From: Gnetum montanum
Lineage: Eukaryota; Streptophyta; Gnetopsida; Gnetales; Gnetaceae
Direction: 5' to 3'
Length of the DNA: 64,000 bases
NCBI GenBank assembly: GCA_015680685.1
Contig: MNCI01036144.1
Coordinates: 544,927 to 608,926 of the forward strand
The stretch's first letter is position 1; each line of letters begins with the position of its first letter. Shown here in pieces: positions 21,601 to 32,142 of the stretch. The notes below the pieces were generated by a model. The model had not been told where the DNA came from, searched no databases, and saw only the letters and a program-made list of their open reading frames with translations. The position numbers were made by a program, and so were the translations under genes.

Positions 21601-24600
21601 AACATGAATCTAGATCAACCTTCCACTTTGGTATTTGACACATTTGATACCACAATCTAGCCAAAGCATGCCGTGTTAAGCCATGAACAATACAATTTCA
21701 TTTATGTCAAAATCCAAGCAGGACTACCAGTGGATTACCTTGATTTAGTGGCAAAATAGGACTACGAACGAGTCCACCGAAATGGACAGGAGTATAACCC
21801 CTCTTTGTTTGACATAATCCCACTCATGAAGCCCTACCACTAGTTGTTGTTCCAACTCATCCATGCAAACAAGCATGATGTAGCAAAAACCTACGAGGAA
21901 GCCTCATAGAGGGAGGAAGATGAGTTCGAGGCCTACTTCGAATGCAAGAGCCACCTCCACACAGTCTTCCAACAACCACTCCCTATTACAGCTCCTCCTT
22001 GATTTAGTACATCCATCCCCTTCAAGATAGTGACCAGGCCAATTCAGCATTCCTCGTAAGCAACTAATGCATTTTCCCAGCACTATGCTCATGCAGGGGC
22101 CACCTCCTAGCTCCAAACAACTTAGGCATCCTACATCCCGCCTATCTCATTGGTGTCTATGATGTCCATCCAATCCACCCATGTGTGGCCCACTCCAATC
22201 ACCACACCCATCGCTTAGCCATTACATCAGCAATCATCTGCTACAACATTAAACTGGCAACACTCGTCCACTACGAAGTTAAACTGGCAAACTCCACAAC
22301 TAACCCAAGCCCAGCCAATGCAACCAGCTAGCACATCCCCAAGCTTGGATTAGGCATTCCAGCTAATACAAAGCTTGACAGAGGAGATTAACCGACTTAA
22401 GGATGCCTCCTTTGACACCATTAATATGGTGGAATTCTACCAAGATGATCCCATAAGTCCTACAGTACCACCTCCAACTCTCCCAACGTGGGCCCAATTG
22501 CCTCAATTTACCAAGTACAACGGTGAAGGGGACCCCAATGCACACTTGGTCACATTTTGATATGAATGCCTACTCCTTTAAGCTTGGCCACACACTATCA
22601 TGCATGTGTTCCCCATGTCACTCATTGGCAAGGCCTTGGATTGGTATCGTGCACTATCCAAGGCCTCAATCTCCTCTTTGTATGATCTCATAACCAAGTT
22701 TGTGACATACTTTAGGTACAACCTAAAGCCTGAAGCAACCATTGACCAGCTGATGCAAGTTAAATAGGGGCCTCTAGAGCCCATTCCAAAATTCCTCCAA
22801 CATTGGAATCTTGCATTGAGTGAAATGCATGAACCCTTGGTAGAAGCACATCTACTGGCCATTCCTAAAGGTGTAGTAAATGACTTTATTAAGTCCAAAC
22901 TGTATTATCTAGCTCCAAAGTCTCTTAGCCAAGCCTTTTCCCAAGAAAAAAGCATAGAGGATGCAGCACAAGCTAGTAATGATCTAGCCTATGTGGCCTA
23001 CAGAAACCAACACACTTGCAAGCATGTAGCCACAAGCACAAAAACAACCAACTGGGGCCCAATGGCTAAGCAGCCCAAAGCCCCAACTAACAAAACTACC
23101 AATTCTTGCACAACTCACCTACATTGATAGGGGCTACCCCAAGACCCAACTTTCAATGTAAGGACCACTCAAAGTATACAGCACTTCCGATGCAACCCTT
23201 TGAACTACTAGAGCAACTCTTGAAAGATGGGCAAATCCAACACAAACATGTATTAGCAATTACCCACCAAAGACATGATAGGTACTGCAAACTACTAAGG
23301 AACCCTACTTTAGCAATGCTAAATGAGCCCCCAGTGCCACAACACTTTAAGCTGGACCAATATTGTCATTACCCCTAATTGGTTGGTCATAGTACAGACA
23401 ACTGTCATGCTTTGCAAGATGACCTGCAAAGAATGATAGAACGTGGCCAACTAGTGATTAACATGGTGAGTTAATCCAACAAAGATGATGCCTCCTATGT
23501 CATAAATTCCATTAGCAGAGGTGGTAAGTCTAAACCTATGCAACAACCTTTTGTAATCCGTGTGCCTTCTAGCAAGGCAAGGATTCCCTCGGCCTCAACA
23601 AGCAAGAGGCCTCCATTTGTTATCAAAGTGTCATCTCGAGCACCCACAACACCCTTTGTGGTCAAAGCTCCACAGCAACCGTCCGCTAAGACATTAAACT
23701 AGCATGATACAACAACAACTGCTAAGCAACCTTTTGTTATCAAGGTGCCACAACGAGTTGACCACACAACAACTCTGCCTAAACCACCCTTTATCATAAG
23801 TATGCCACAACGTGTTGGCCCCTCACCTACCTGAAACCCAACAGTGGGCAACATCTCGATCCCTCCTCCTTCAAGGGTTGACTCCACTAGCAACCTAGGT
23901 AGACCCACCAAATGGCAACGGAAGAGGANAACCTAGGTGAAACAAGCACTCAAGCAAAAGAACACAACATTGAGCTTATATGAATTGGTCATGACTTCAT
24001 CTTCTCATTGCCAAGCATTGGCCAAGATATTGGCCTCCATTCCTATTATGGAGGACATCCTTGTAGATGAGACATCCATCTGTGCAACAATGCTGCCCCC
24101 TACACCAAAAGAATTGGGTTCAACATCTCTAGTGTTATGCAATAATGCAGTCAAAGTTAACCCCGAACAAGGGGAGGTTACTACAACTCCACTATCCATT
24201 AGCATTTGTGTTAGACAATGTACCATCCGCAGGGTACATGTTGATGATGGTGCAGCAACAAACGTAGTATTGTACTCCGTCATCGACAAGCTAAGCCTGG
24301 TAGATGAAATCAGGCCAACCAAAACCACATGTCTAAAATCTTTCAATTTATCATGTGCCACAGTCAGGGGTACAATCAACTTAGCCTTTGTTGCAGGAGA
24401 GTAATTCCCCACTAGTGCATATTTCATTATCATAGAAGAGATGCCAGGTTTCAACATGATTCTAGGTAGGCCTTGGCTAACCCAAATACATGCCATCCCC
24501 TCTCCCATCCACCAAGAAATCCACCTTCCATATGAAGGTGGTCAAGTTATCATCCATGGTGATAATGCTTCCTCTTCAACTATCCATGACATAGACATGG

Positions 24601-24890
24601 CACAAGTTTTAGAAAAAGATTTTCTTGGTGGTACACCTATAACAACCAATGTAGTGCGTAAGGCTAAAACACCTGAAAGAGTGGTTGAAGCCAATAGCCT
24701 CCCAGAGGATCCTAAGCCTTGCATGCTCCCTAATCCATGCCTGGTTAGGAAGAAACTACATGACCAAGACCTTCCCTTGGCCAAAAATGTGCCAAATTCT
24801 TGCCTACCCTTTTCCTCCACTTCTCATGCATTTTTGACTTTTATTTACATCACACTAGCCTACGCATTTACAAGTTGCCTACTTACTTAG
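21601..24890 (+). pseudogene. gag-protease of element E (broken)
   Basis: Gag followed by aspartic protease. The N-terminus (from 21601) has LSHEQYNF and EYNPSLFDIIPLM. The retrotransposon gag core (about 22580-22980) has FPMSLIGKALDWYRALSK and LQHWNLALSEM. The zinc-knuckle-like block (about 23365-23450) has CHYP, GHSTDNCHAL and LQRMIERGQL, as in Tat/Ogre gag. The tail (23550-23830) repeats PFVIRVP, PFVIKV, PFVVKAP, PFVIKVP and PFIISMP. Protease (about 24230-24500) has VHVDDGAATNVV and ILGRPWL. A single unread base lies at 23929. Stops, mostly TAG, split it into frames. The polyprotein ends near 24890 with no RT after it. Confidence 0.85.
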
Positions 24891-24997
24891 ATTAGGCATT
24901 TCATTTTGTTCACATATTTTTTTTTACTTTTTTATGCATCCATCCATTTAGCTTATGCATTACATCTGAAAACATAAAACTACAAAAACACATGGCC

Positions 24998-25176
24998 NNN
25001 NNNNNNNNNNNNNNNNNNNNNNNNNNNNNNNNNNNNNNNNNNNNNNNNNNNNNNNNNNNNNNNNNNNNNNNNNNNNNNNNNNNNNNNNNNNNNNNNNNNN
25101 NNNNNNNNNNNNNNNNNNNNNNNNNNNNNNNNNNNNNNNNNNNNNNNNNNNNNNNNNNNNNNNNNNNNNNNNNNNN
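24998..25176. other. Assembly gap inside element E (179 unread bases)
   Basis: The last bases before the gap (CATAAAACTACAAAAACACA plus TGGCC) match element F in reverse at 55937-55961, exactly where the F GGCC minisatellite begins. The gap very probably hides that repeat, and its true length is unknown. ORFs drawn through it mean nothing. Confidence 0.8.
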
Positions 25177-25345
25177 ATAGCTCATCCTTGGGTCATGACG
25201 TTAAACTAGCACAACATCCACTATTCGCTACGACATTAAACTAGCATCCAATAGTCTGCTAGGACTATAAACTAGCACATCACAGTCTGCCAGGACCTTA
25301 AACTAGGTTCATAGTCTACTAGGACTTTAAATTGGCATGTAACTG
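25177..25345 (+). repeat. TTAAACTAGCA minisatellite of element E
   Basis: About five units of 30-40 bases with the core GACATTAAACTAGCA or GACTATAAACTAGCA. The reverse-complement array in F is at about 55400-55700 with more units. The same core also occurs inside gag at 22245-22295 and 23690. Confidence 0.8.
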
Positions 25346-26479
25346 ATCTGATCCAAACATTTACCATTGTCTTGGGAGCACTCACAACATCATTTCCTCC
25401 CATCATTATGGTGATTCTTTTGGAGCACTTACCATTAGTGTGGTATTCAGAACACTTGCAGCATCATCATCCTGGCACCTTCACTGGTTTACTGAGCACT
25501 TGCAACTAGCATAACATTTGACACTTTCACAACATCTTCACATCCAGCACTTGCAGCATCTTCACATCTTGCATTTGCACTTGCATTTCATGCTTTGCAG
25601 TTTTCTTATCCTCTCTAAGTTGTGTTTGTAGAATGAAGCTTTGAAGGTAGTCGTGCAAAGGTGCATCTCATCATAGCAGCAAGTTATCATGTTTCTTTGA
25701 TGTGCATGAATGGACTAGTTGAACCACTTAAGAGTGCACATCCCCCTCATCTCTGTTACAGCCTATGCAGATCCACTCCTTCATCCCAATACCCTCTCAT
25801 CTCCCCCCATACTCATGATTTCACATCCCTCAAATGCATACACACTGTGACACACATGGCATTCCCTTCATATCAACTATAGAATCCATGGTTGATGTAA
25901 CATAATTCATCCTATGGGGCACCTCTGCTGTGTGGTAAAGGCCTAAGAGGATGTAACATGAATCATCCCTGGGAGGAAACATCTATCCTATAGATGCAAT
26001 GTGATGCGTTAAAAAAAGCCCATCTTCTCAATGACCAACTTGTAGCTAACATTCAGTAATAAGCCAAACCCAAAGAAGGTTCACCTCACAAAAAAAAAAG
26101 AGCAACAATGTTGCAGCTTCACAATTGGCCCATCCTTGGATGAACTTTGAGGCTCTCATAAACACTCCAACAAGAGGACAACATTTTAGGGACAAGCTAC
26201 TTCATGCAATGGTCACTATCAACCATGCTAAATTTGCATCTTACATCATGATCCACTATTTGCATTTCATTCCCACCATTTAAATTTCATCTCCCTAGCA
26301 TTGCCTATACCCCTTGTCCCTTAGCATAACCTTATTCCCATAACACTCTTGAGCATGGTAAAACGACATCTGATCTTGTGCTGACAAATGACGTTGGTGA
26401 TATGTTTGCTGTGGTCTTTTGTAGTTTTTTGTTGACATCTCTCGGGCCACTCCTTCAGACATCAACAAAGAAGGGCCAT
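25346..26479 (+). other. 3' noncoding tail and PPT of element E
   Basis: No coding signal. It matches the F tail (54285-55400) in reverse and the 3' tail of copy B. The last bases (26464-26479, AACAAAGAAGGGCCAT) form the polypurine tract before the 3' LTR. Confidence 0.7.
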
Positions 26480-27446
26480 TAAAACACCAAAAAATTTTGG
26501 GTCTCGGCATCACAACTACAAATATGACTAAGTGTTATGCACTGTTACGTGCTGCTACGCTGCATAGCGTAGGACCTTGCTACAGTGCGTAGCATACCAC
26601 CTTGCTACAATGTTGGCGTAGCACCTTGCTATGATGCATAGCATAGCGTAGCATAGCATAGCATCTTGCTACAGTGCTAGCGTAGCACCCTGCTACAGTG
26701 CATTTTGTAGCACCCTGTTACACACTGTTACGAGCTATTACACGTTGTTACCTACCGCACTACCATGTGGCACTAGATCTATATTTTGGGCTAACCTTAG
26801 CCCTATAAATACCTCTATGCCCTCTTTAAAAAAAAGAAGAGAAAAGGAGAAGGGGGGAAGGCTTCAATTTCTTCACCAGCAAAGCAGTTGGCATTTCCAT
26901 TTTGGCATTTGGCATTTTAGCATTTTAGCACTTAGCTCCATGGGCAAACAAGACCCAAAGCACACCACACCGACAGAGAGGCATAACTACATCACATGGT
27001 ATACTGTGACCACCGACCCAGGAGGCACAGTTTATCACAGTGAGCACCAAATTTCATAGCCCAACATCACTGAGGTTGTGATTCTACTTCTACTATGCCT
27101 ATTGTACACTTTGTATACCTATACCCTTTTTTAGGGTGGTGCATCCTTCTATTCAAACTCTCTCTTTGGCTAATTACAACATTTATTTGGCATTGTTAAG
27201 CATTTAATTGTTTCTATTGCCCTGTTACGCACTTTAGCACATTTCTACTATTGTGCACATTACATTTTCTTTTATTGTTTGCAAAAGGATTATTGTACAC
27301 CGATTAAGTCCCTATCTGATCGACCAGACCATTTAGGGTATCCTAAATCTATTTTCTCCAGCACAACCCTTGTGTGGATTTGGGGTTAGGCTGTGTGCTC
27401 GAAGACCTCTCAGTGTTTCCAGCCACCAACGTTTTCTATCGCTATA
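26480..27446 (+). repeat. 3' LTR of element E
   Basis: Pairs with 20403-21351. The array of GCGTAGCACCTTGCTACA units is at 26545-26715 and the TATA box at 26804-26811. The first base pair is TA instead of TG, and the end is GCTATA. Confidence 0.92.
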
Positions 27447-27499
27447 GGTTAGAGGTATACCAAAATGGACTTCTATGTTATCTAGTATGAATTTGTAGA
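27447..27499. other. 53-base duplicated target at the right edge of E
   Basis: GGTTAGAGGTATACCAAAAT onward repeats integrase sequence already present left of E at 20210-20262. A normal insertion would place CTTAT directly after the LTR, but here it starts at 27500. Confidence 0.85.
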
Positions 27500-27870
27500 C
27501 TTATTGAGATATTTTCTTCCTTAGAGGAATAGCTTCAACCCACTTTTTAAATTATTTGGTTGTTGTGTTGATAAATCTATGCCTCATGAAAGACTTGGAC
27601 ATTATAGGCCCAATAATGTCAATTTTCCATTGTTGAAATGGCTAGGTTATCTAAGTAGTATGTGACTTAGTTCATGGAACATGTATTAAGTTTTTGTATT
27701 TTTGACAATTATCACAAGTTTTAACATTCTACAAGTAGTTACTTTTCATATAGGGTGAATAGTATCCTAATCATCTCATCTTTGCAGCCATGGCTTTAGG
27801 TCCTATATGTCCTCCACATATACCTTCATGAACTTCTTCAAGAACTGTGCAAGCTTTAGTTTTTCTCAAC
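27500..27870 (-). pseudogene. Integrase of copy B, N-terminal half
   Basis: Read right to left. The HHCC zinc-binding domain (about 27860-27690) has HEGICGGH, GYYSPYM and CDNCQKYKN, with all four ligands present. The start of the catalytic core (about 27640-27510) has QQWKIDIIGPI, containing the first catalytic Asp, and KKWVEAIPLRK. Element E then interrupts it, and the second Asp lies at about 20200. This integrase type is typical of Tat/Ogre elements. Confidence 0.85.
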
Positions 27871-28249
27871 CACACTAACAATATGCTATTATAGGACCTT
27901 CAACATAATGTGTTGTCAGCTACAATGATATATTGTTTTGATCTTTTACGTACAATGTCCTTTTAAGAAGTAGTCATGTTCTTTGAATATTCACCATGAA
28001 TTAGATAAAACTTAATATCATTATACCACTCCTTTTGAGGGGTATTATCAATGGTGGCTATAGATATGCCCTTAGTATTCTATATGATGGAAAGAGGAAA
28101 ATTCTTCATTAGAAAAGATAACTTACTAAAGGCATCTAGCGTCACACTTAGAGCTAAGGTTACAATGGCATCAACTAAGGTATTCTTAGTTTGGGATATA
28201 TGTTGGATGCCAATATATGTAAATTGTTGCATTAGTTTCTTATCTAATT
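27871..28249 (-). other. Linker between second RNase H and integrase, copy B
   Basis: Collinear with the polyprotein but too broken to assign residues. The plus ORF at 28051-28254 is antisense to it and is not believed. Confidence 0.4.
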
Positions 28250-28530
28250 CATAATATGATTTTAAATGTTTGACTTTACATGCATAAACCTCACTTGATT
28301 AATCATAAGTTTTGAATCATCTTTTATCATTAGGCATTTGATTCCTTGGTCACAGGCTACCATCATTCCTCTAATAAATCTTTTGTATTCCACCAAATTG
28401 TTGTTACATGGAAATTGAAAATGGTAAGTGAAAGACTAGATTACATTAGAAGGTAATGTTAAAATGACAACAACACTAGTTCCATGGGTAGATAAAGCTT
28501 CATCAAAGTGCATGATAGCCTCATAACCCT
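28250..28530 (-). pseudogene. Second, archaeal-type RNase H domain of copy B
   Basis: In minus reading MHFDEALSTHGTSVVV begins the domain (Asp in FDEA). CNNNLVEYKRFI (Glu in VEY), then KDDSKLMINQV (Asp in DDSK) follow. This pattern is that of the additional RNase H of Tat/Ogre elements, downstream of the ordinary one. The three acidic positions remain visible. It lies between the first RNase H and integrase, as expected for the lineage. Confidence 0.8.
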
Positions 28531-28589
28531 CATGTAACAATGTTAACATGCTCATCAAGGAACTCAAGATCAATGGTTGCATGGTCTTT

Positions 28590-30060
28590 AACTAGGAAAA
28601 CTATGAGTTATGAAACTATAGCTTGACCTTTGATTAATGCTTTGGAAATGTAATGTAGGTCAAACTCTGCTGTTATGGATTTCCATTGTGCTATTCAACT
28701 ACTTTTGCAGATGTTGTTTGTTATGGCTCTTAATACATTGTCTTTACATATAATGATGAATTGACTCCTGAAAAGGTAGTATATCCACTTCTTCAAGAAA
28801 ACGAATAGGGCTAGGAAATAATTCTCAACCTCCATTTATTTGATCTCATAGGCTATTAATGAATGGCTCAATTATTACACATGAAGCTATGATCCATCAT
28901 CTCATTTTTGAAAGAGTAGAGAGGCTATGGATGTATCAGAGATTGTGAGGTAGATGTAAAATGATTTTTCCTTTTGTGGTAAAAACACTATGGGTAGTTG
29001 AGGTAACTCTTGCTTAATGTTATCAAAGGCTTCTTGGAATTAGGTAGTTCACTCATAGTGAACTCATTTCTTAAGCAAGTGTTGCATGGATTGTAACTTA
29101 TCTGTAAGCCTTGAGATGAACCTACGGATGAATTGCAATCTACCTTGTAATCCTTGAATCTCCTTAAGATTAGTGGGTGCTACTAAGTTGGTTATGTTCT
29201 TAATCTTATTAGTATTGACACATATCTCTACCTTAGATACCATGAAAGCAACCATTTTACTAGTTTTAACACTGAAGATACACTTCTTAGGATTGAGTCT
29301 AAGTTCATATTTGAGACATTGCTTAAGTACTAAGTTAAGTTCATGTGCATGATCATTTGCTACTTTGGAATTGACCACTATGTAATCCATATAGTTGTTG
29401 AGAAACCCTAGCATGAAGTCACTAAATATGTAGGTTATGGCTCATTGATAGGTTACATCCATATTTTTTAGACTAAATGATATCATGGTGTAATAAAATA
29501 TTCTTCAAGGGATCATGAAGGTCATGTACAGCTGATGCTCTAGATTGATCCTAACTTGGTTGTATCCCAAGAATCCATCCATGAAGGGAAATAATGCATG
29601 TCTAGTCATAGTATCAATGAGTTGGTTAGTACTAGGAAAAGGGAAATCATCTTTAATAGTTGTCTTATGTAGGTCTTGAAAATCAATGCAAAGACATATA
29701 CTCCCATTTTTTTTAGAACCTACCACTATGTTGGACACCTAAGCAATTATAGTTGACACCTTGAATGAAACTAGCTTGGTAAAGTTTCATTATCTCATAC
29801 ATATTTGCTAAGGCTAGATTTGGTTTATGTTTACAAACTCTTTGTTTGACTAGTTTATTACTAGGATCAAGTATAATGTTGCGCTAAACTAGATGTGGAT
29901 CAAGACCTAGCATATCTAAATATGACTAGGCAAAGGCCTTAATGTTATCTTGAAGAACCTTGCTAATGTCTTGAGCCTACTGTGGTTCAAGTGAGAAACT
30001 CAATTTTAATGTTTTCTCCTCACCATTATGCATTATGACTAGAACCTTAGCAAGAAAGTC
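28590..30060 (-). pseudogene. Reverse transcriptase and first RNase H of copy B
   Basis: RT occupies about 30060-29060. It has a CIDFQDLHK block, KDDFPFP, then FMDGFLGYNQVRI with its catalytic Asp (about 29595). The YxDD box reads YMDYIVV at about 29390, so the second Asp is replaced by Tyr. NPKKCIF and LQGRLQFIRRFI follow. The first RNase H (about 28990-28600) has YLTISDTSIASLLFQK. Sequence style is Tat/Ogre-like. The Tyr change alone should disable the enzyme, and several frames are also broken. Confidence 0.85.
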
Positions 30061-32142
30061 TTCATTAATCTTGAGATCAAGATTTTAACTATGTTTTTAG
30101 GCCATCAAGAGGCTTTTTTATAGAGGCTATGTGATCAACTAGGATTTCATGCTTAAGATCTAAGTAATCAAGGTTAATGAATCATTCAAAATCATCATGA
30201 GGTTTAATCAAGCCCATAGGTAAGCCAAATTATCCCTAGGTGTCCATACTTTGTTCCTACACAGTAAGTGATACTTATGTGAAAAAATTATTAAATAATG
30301 TAAAATGTTGCAAAAATAGAGAAAAAAAATATTAAGTAAATTTAAAACATAGTGAAACAAGGTCAAACAAGGTAAGGTAGGAGAGTATATGGTCAAAATG
30401 GTCATATTTTGCAAATTTTAGGCTTTAGTGAACCATGTTAATAAGTTCAAGGGCATGTAGAAGGATTCGAGCATCCCAAATGGTCATATTAAGCTTATTT
30501 TGATGTCAAAGAAAGGTAGCGTGTGTTTTTTACATTGGTCTTTGAAATGTTTATGCTAGCCAACATATTTTTCTTGGGGTGATAATAGATTTCTTATGAA
30601 ATTTAATTGAAGGGTCTTGTTTTAACAAGTTTTTAGGTATCAGGATCTTTGAGTGTTAGTGTAGTGATCTAGGAGAGATAATAAGTTAAGGTCATTGTAA
30701 GTTATCAAACCCTTATTTATAGACTGGCTAGCATATAAATCCTAGCCCCCACTTTATTTATTCTATTATAATTATCTCATATGTTGTCAAATCTAAAATT
30801 TTGGTTACATCAAGCTTCCAAGGTAGCGCATAGGTCTCAGTGTCAAAAAATGGCTTTTCCTACATCAAAATTGGTCAACCAAAGTTCATTTTGGAGATTT
30901 TATTGTAGTCAATACACTATACAATGTATTTCTCCTAGTGCCTTAGTGTAAACATGATAAAAATAAAATTTTTCATGCTTAACCAGGGTCAAGTTACAAT
31001 TGGATTTTAGCTCTAGGGTTGATGGCTTCCCCATTCAAATATCAAGCAATCTAGAGTGTCAAAGGCTTGCTCAAATTGTCATCTAAATTATTTATTTGCT
31101 TTCCAACATATTTCTTTGTATTCCTATTGTAAAAATTATGTCTTGATATTTTGGATGATCATTCAACTTGATTTCTTGGCCTCCAGAAGTCATCGGTGTT
31201 TGTGACTAGGGTTTAAGGTTGGGGTTGACAATCTAGGAGGTTGCCTAAGGCTTCATTTGAGCATTTTATCTCCACTTCCCATATAAATAAAATATTCAAT
31301 GTATTTAAACTATATACCCAATGTAAAAATTATGGATTAACTAATTTTAACATCTTTTGGATTGATTTTTAAAGTTTCATGGCTATTGGAAGCTTTAACT
31401 ACATTTTAGGATTAGGGTTGATAATTTATAAGGTTACTTGAGGCTTCATTTGAGTATGTTATCTTCACCCCTCACATAAATACATTGGCAATGTATTTTT
31501 TCTATGTTCCCAATATAAAAACACTTGAATGATTTTTCCCAACTATTTCAAGCTATATCCAAGCACCTAGAGGTCTTCTAGTAGCAGTATCTAGAGTTCT
31601 AGTATGGAATGGAGCTCTATCAACCACCATGGATTGAGGATGGACTTCTAGAGATGTATCTTAATCATGGTTGAATCTTGTAACTTATTTGATGGCCTAC
31701 ATGTTTGGCTAAACATAATTCCCCATCATAAAAATTTGTTGAAGCCTTAAATCCTAGCATATTAGGATTTTCCATGGTTTATTTGGATGGTGCACTATGG
31801 GGCCCACTCAAGGTTGAAAGGTTATCCAAGAGAAAACCTTAAGCAAACCTAGCATAAAAATGTCTTTCCTTTTATCAACACTGAGTTTATTGGATGTGAG
31901 ATAAGCGTTTCAAGGTCATTGACTTCTAGTTCCAAAGCATAAGTATAGGAGAAGCCCAAGCATTAATACTTTTGTGCATCTAACCTTCTCAAGCTTGGTT
32001 CCTAGTAGAGGTAGTTCTTGGAAACAAAGATTAGGTAGATCTAGGCTTCAAGTTGTAGCATTCAAGAGCATATTTCACTCTTCTCCTGACCCAAAGGTAG
32101 TGTAGTTACAAAAGAAATGAACGTTTTTCTCTTATTTCTACA
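30061..32142. other. Spacer of copy B between RT and antisense gene
   Basis: AT-rich, with no domain recognised on either strand. Phrases such as AATGTATTT with CCCAATGTAAAAA recur near 30920, 31300 and 31480, suggesting a diffuse repeat with a period near 180-200 bases. It may contain the promoter of the antisense gene. Confidence 0.4.

Larger units (their letters stand above)
20398..27504 (+). mobile_element. Element E: ~7 kb gag-only element nested in integrase of copy B
   Basis: LTRs 20403-21351 and 26480-27446 enclose a primer site, a broken gag-protease (21601-24890), a sequence gap, a minisatellite, a noncoding 3' tail and a PPT. No RT, RNase H or integrase is present. CTTAT lies directly left (20398-20402). 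On the right the matching CTTAT (27500-27504) comes only after 53 bases of duplicated target. Gag, primer site, PPT and tail match family 1, so E looks like a deletion derivative of that family, comparable with elements called TR-GAG in plants. Confidence 0.85.

Noticed and set aside
24005-24508. 167-residue minus ORF
   Set aside because: It is the antisense shadow of the protease of element E, which carries the VHVDDGA motif in the plus frame.
24910-25185. ORFs on both strands through the unread bases
   Set aside because: They exist only because unread bases cannot show stops.
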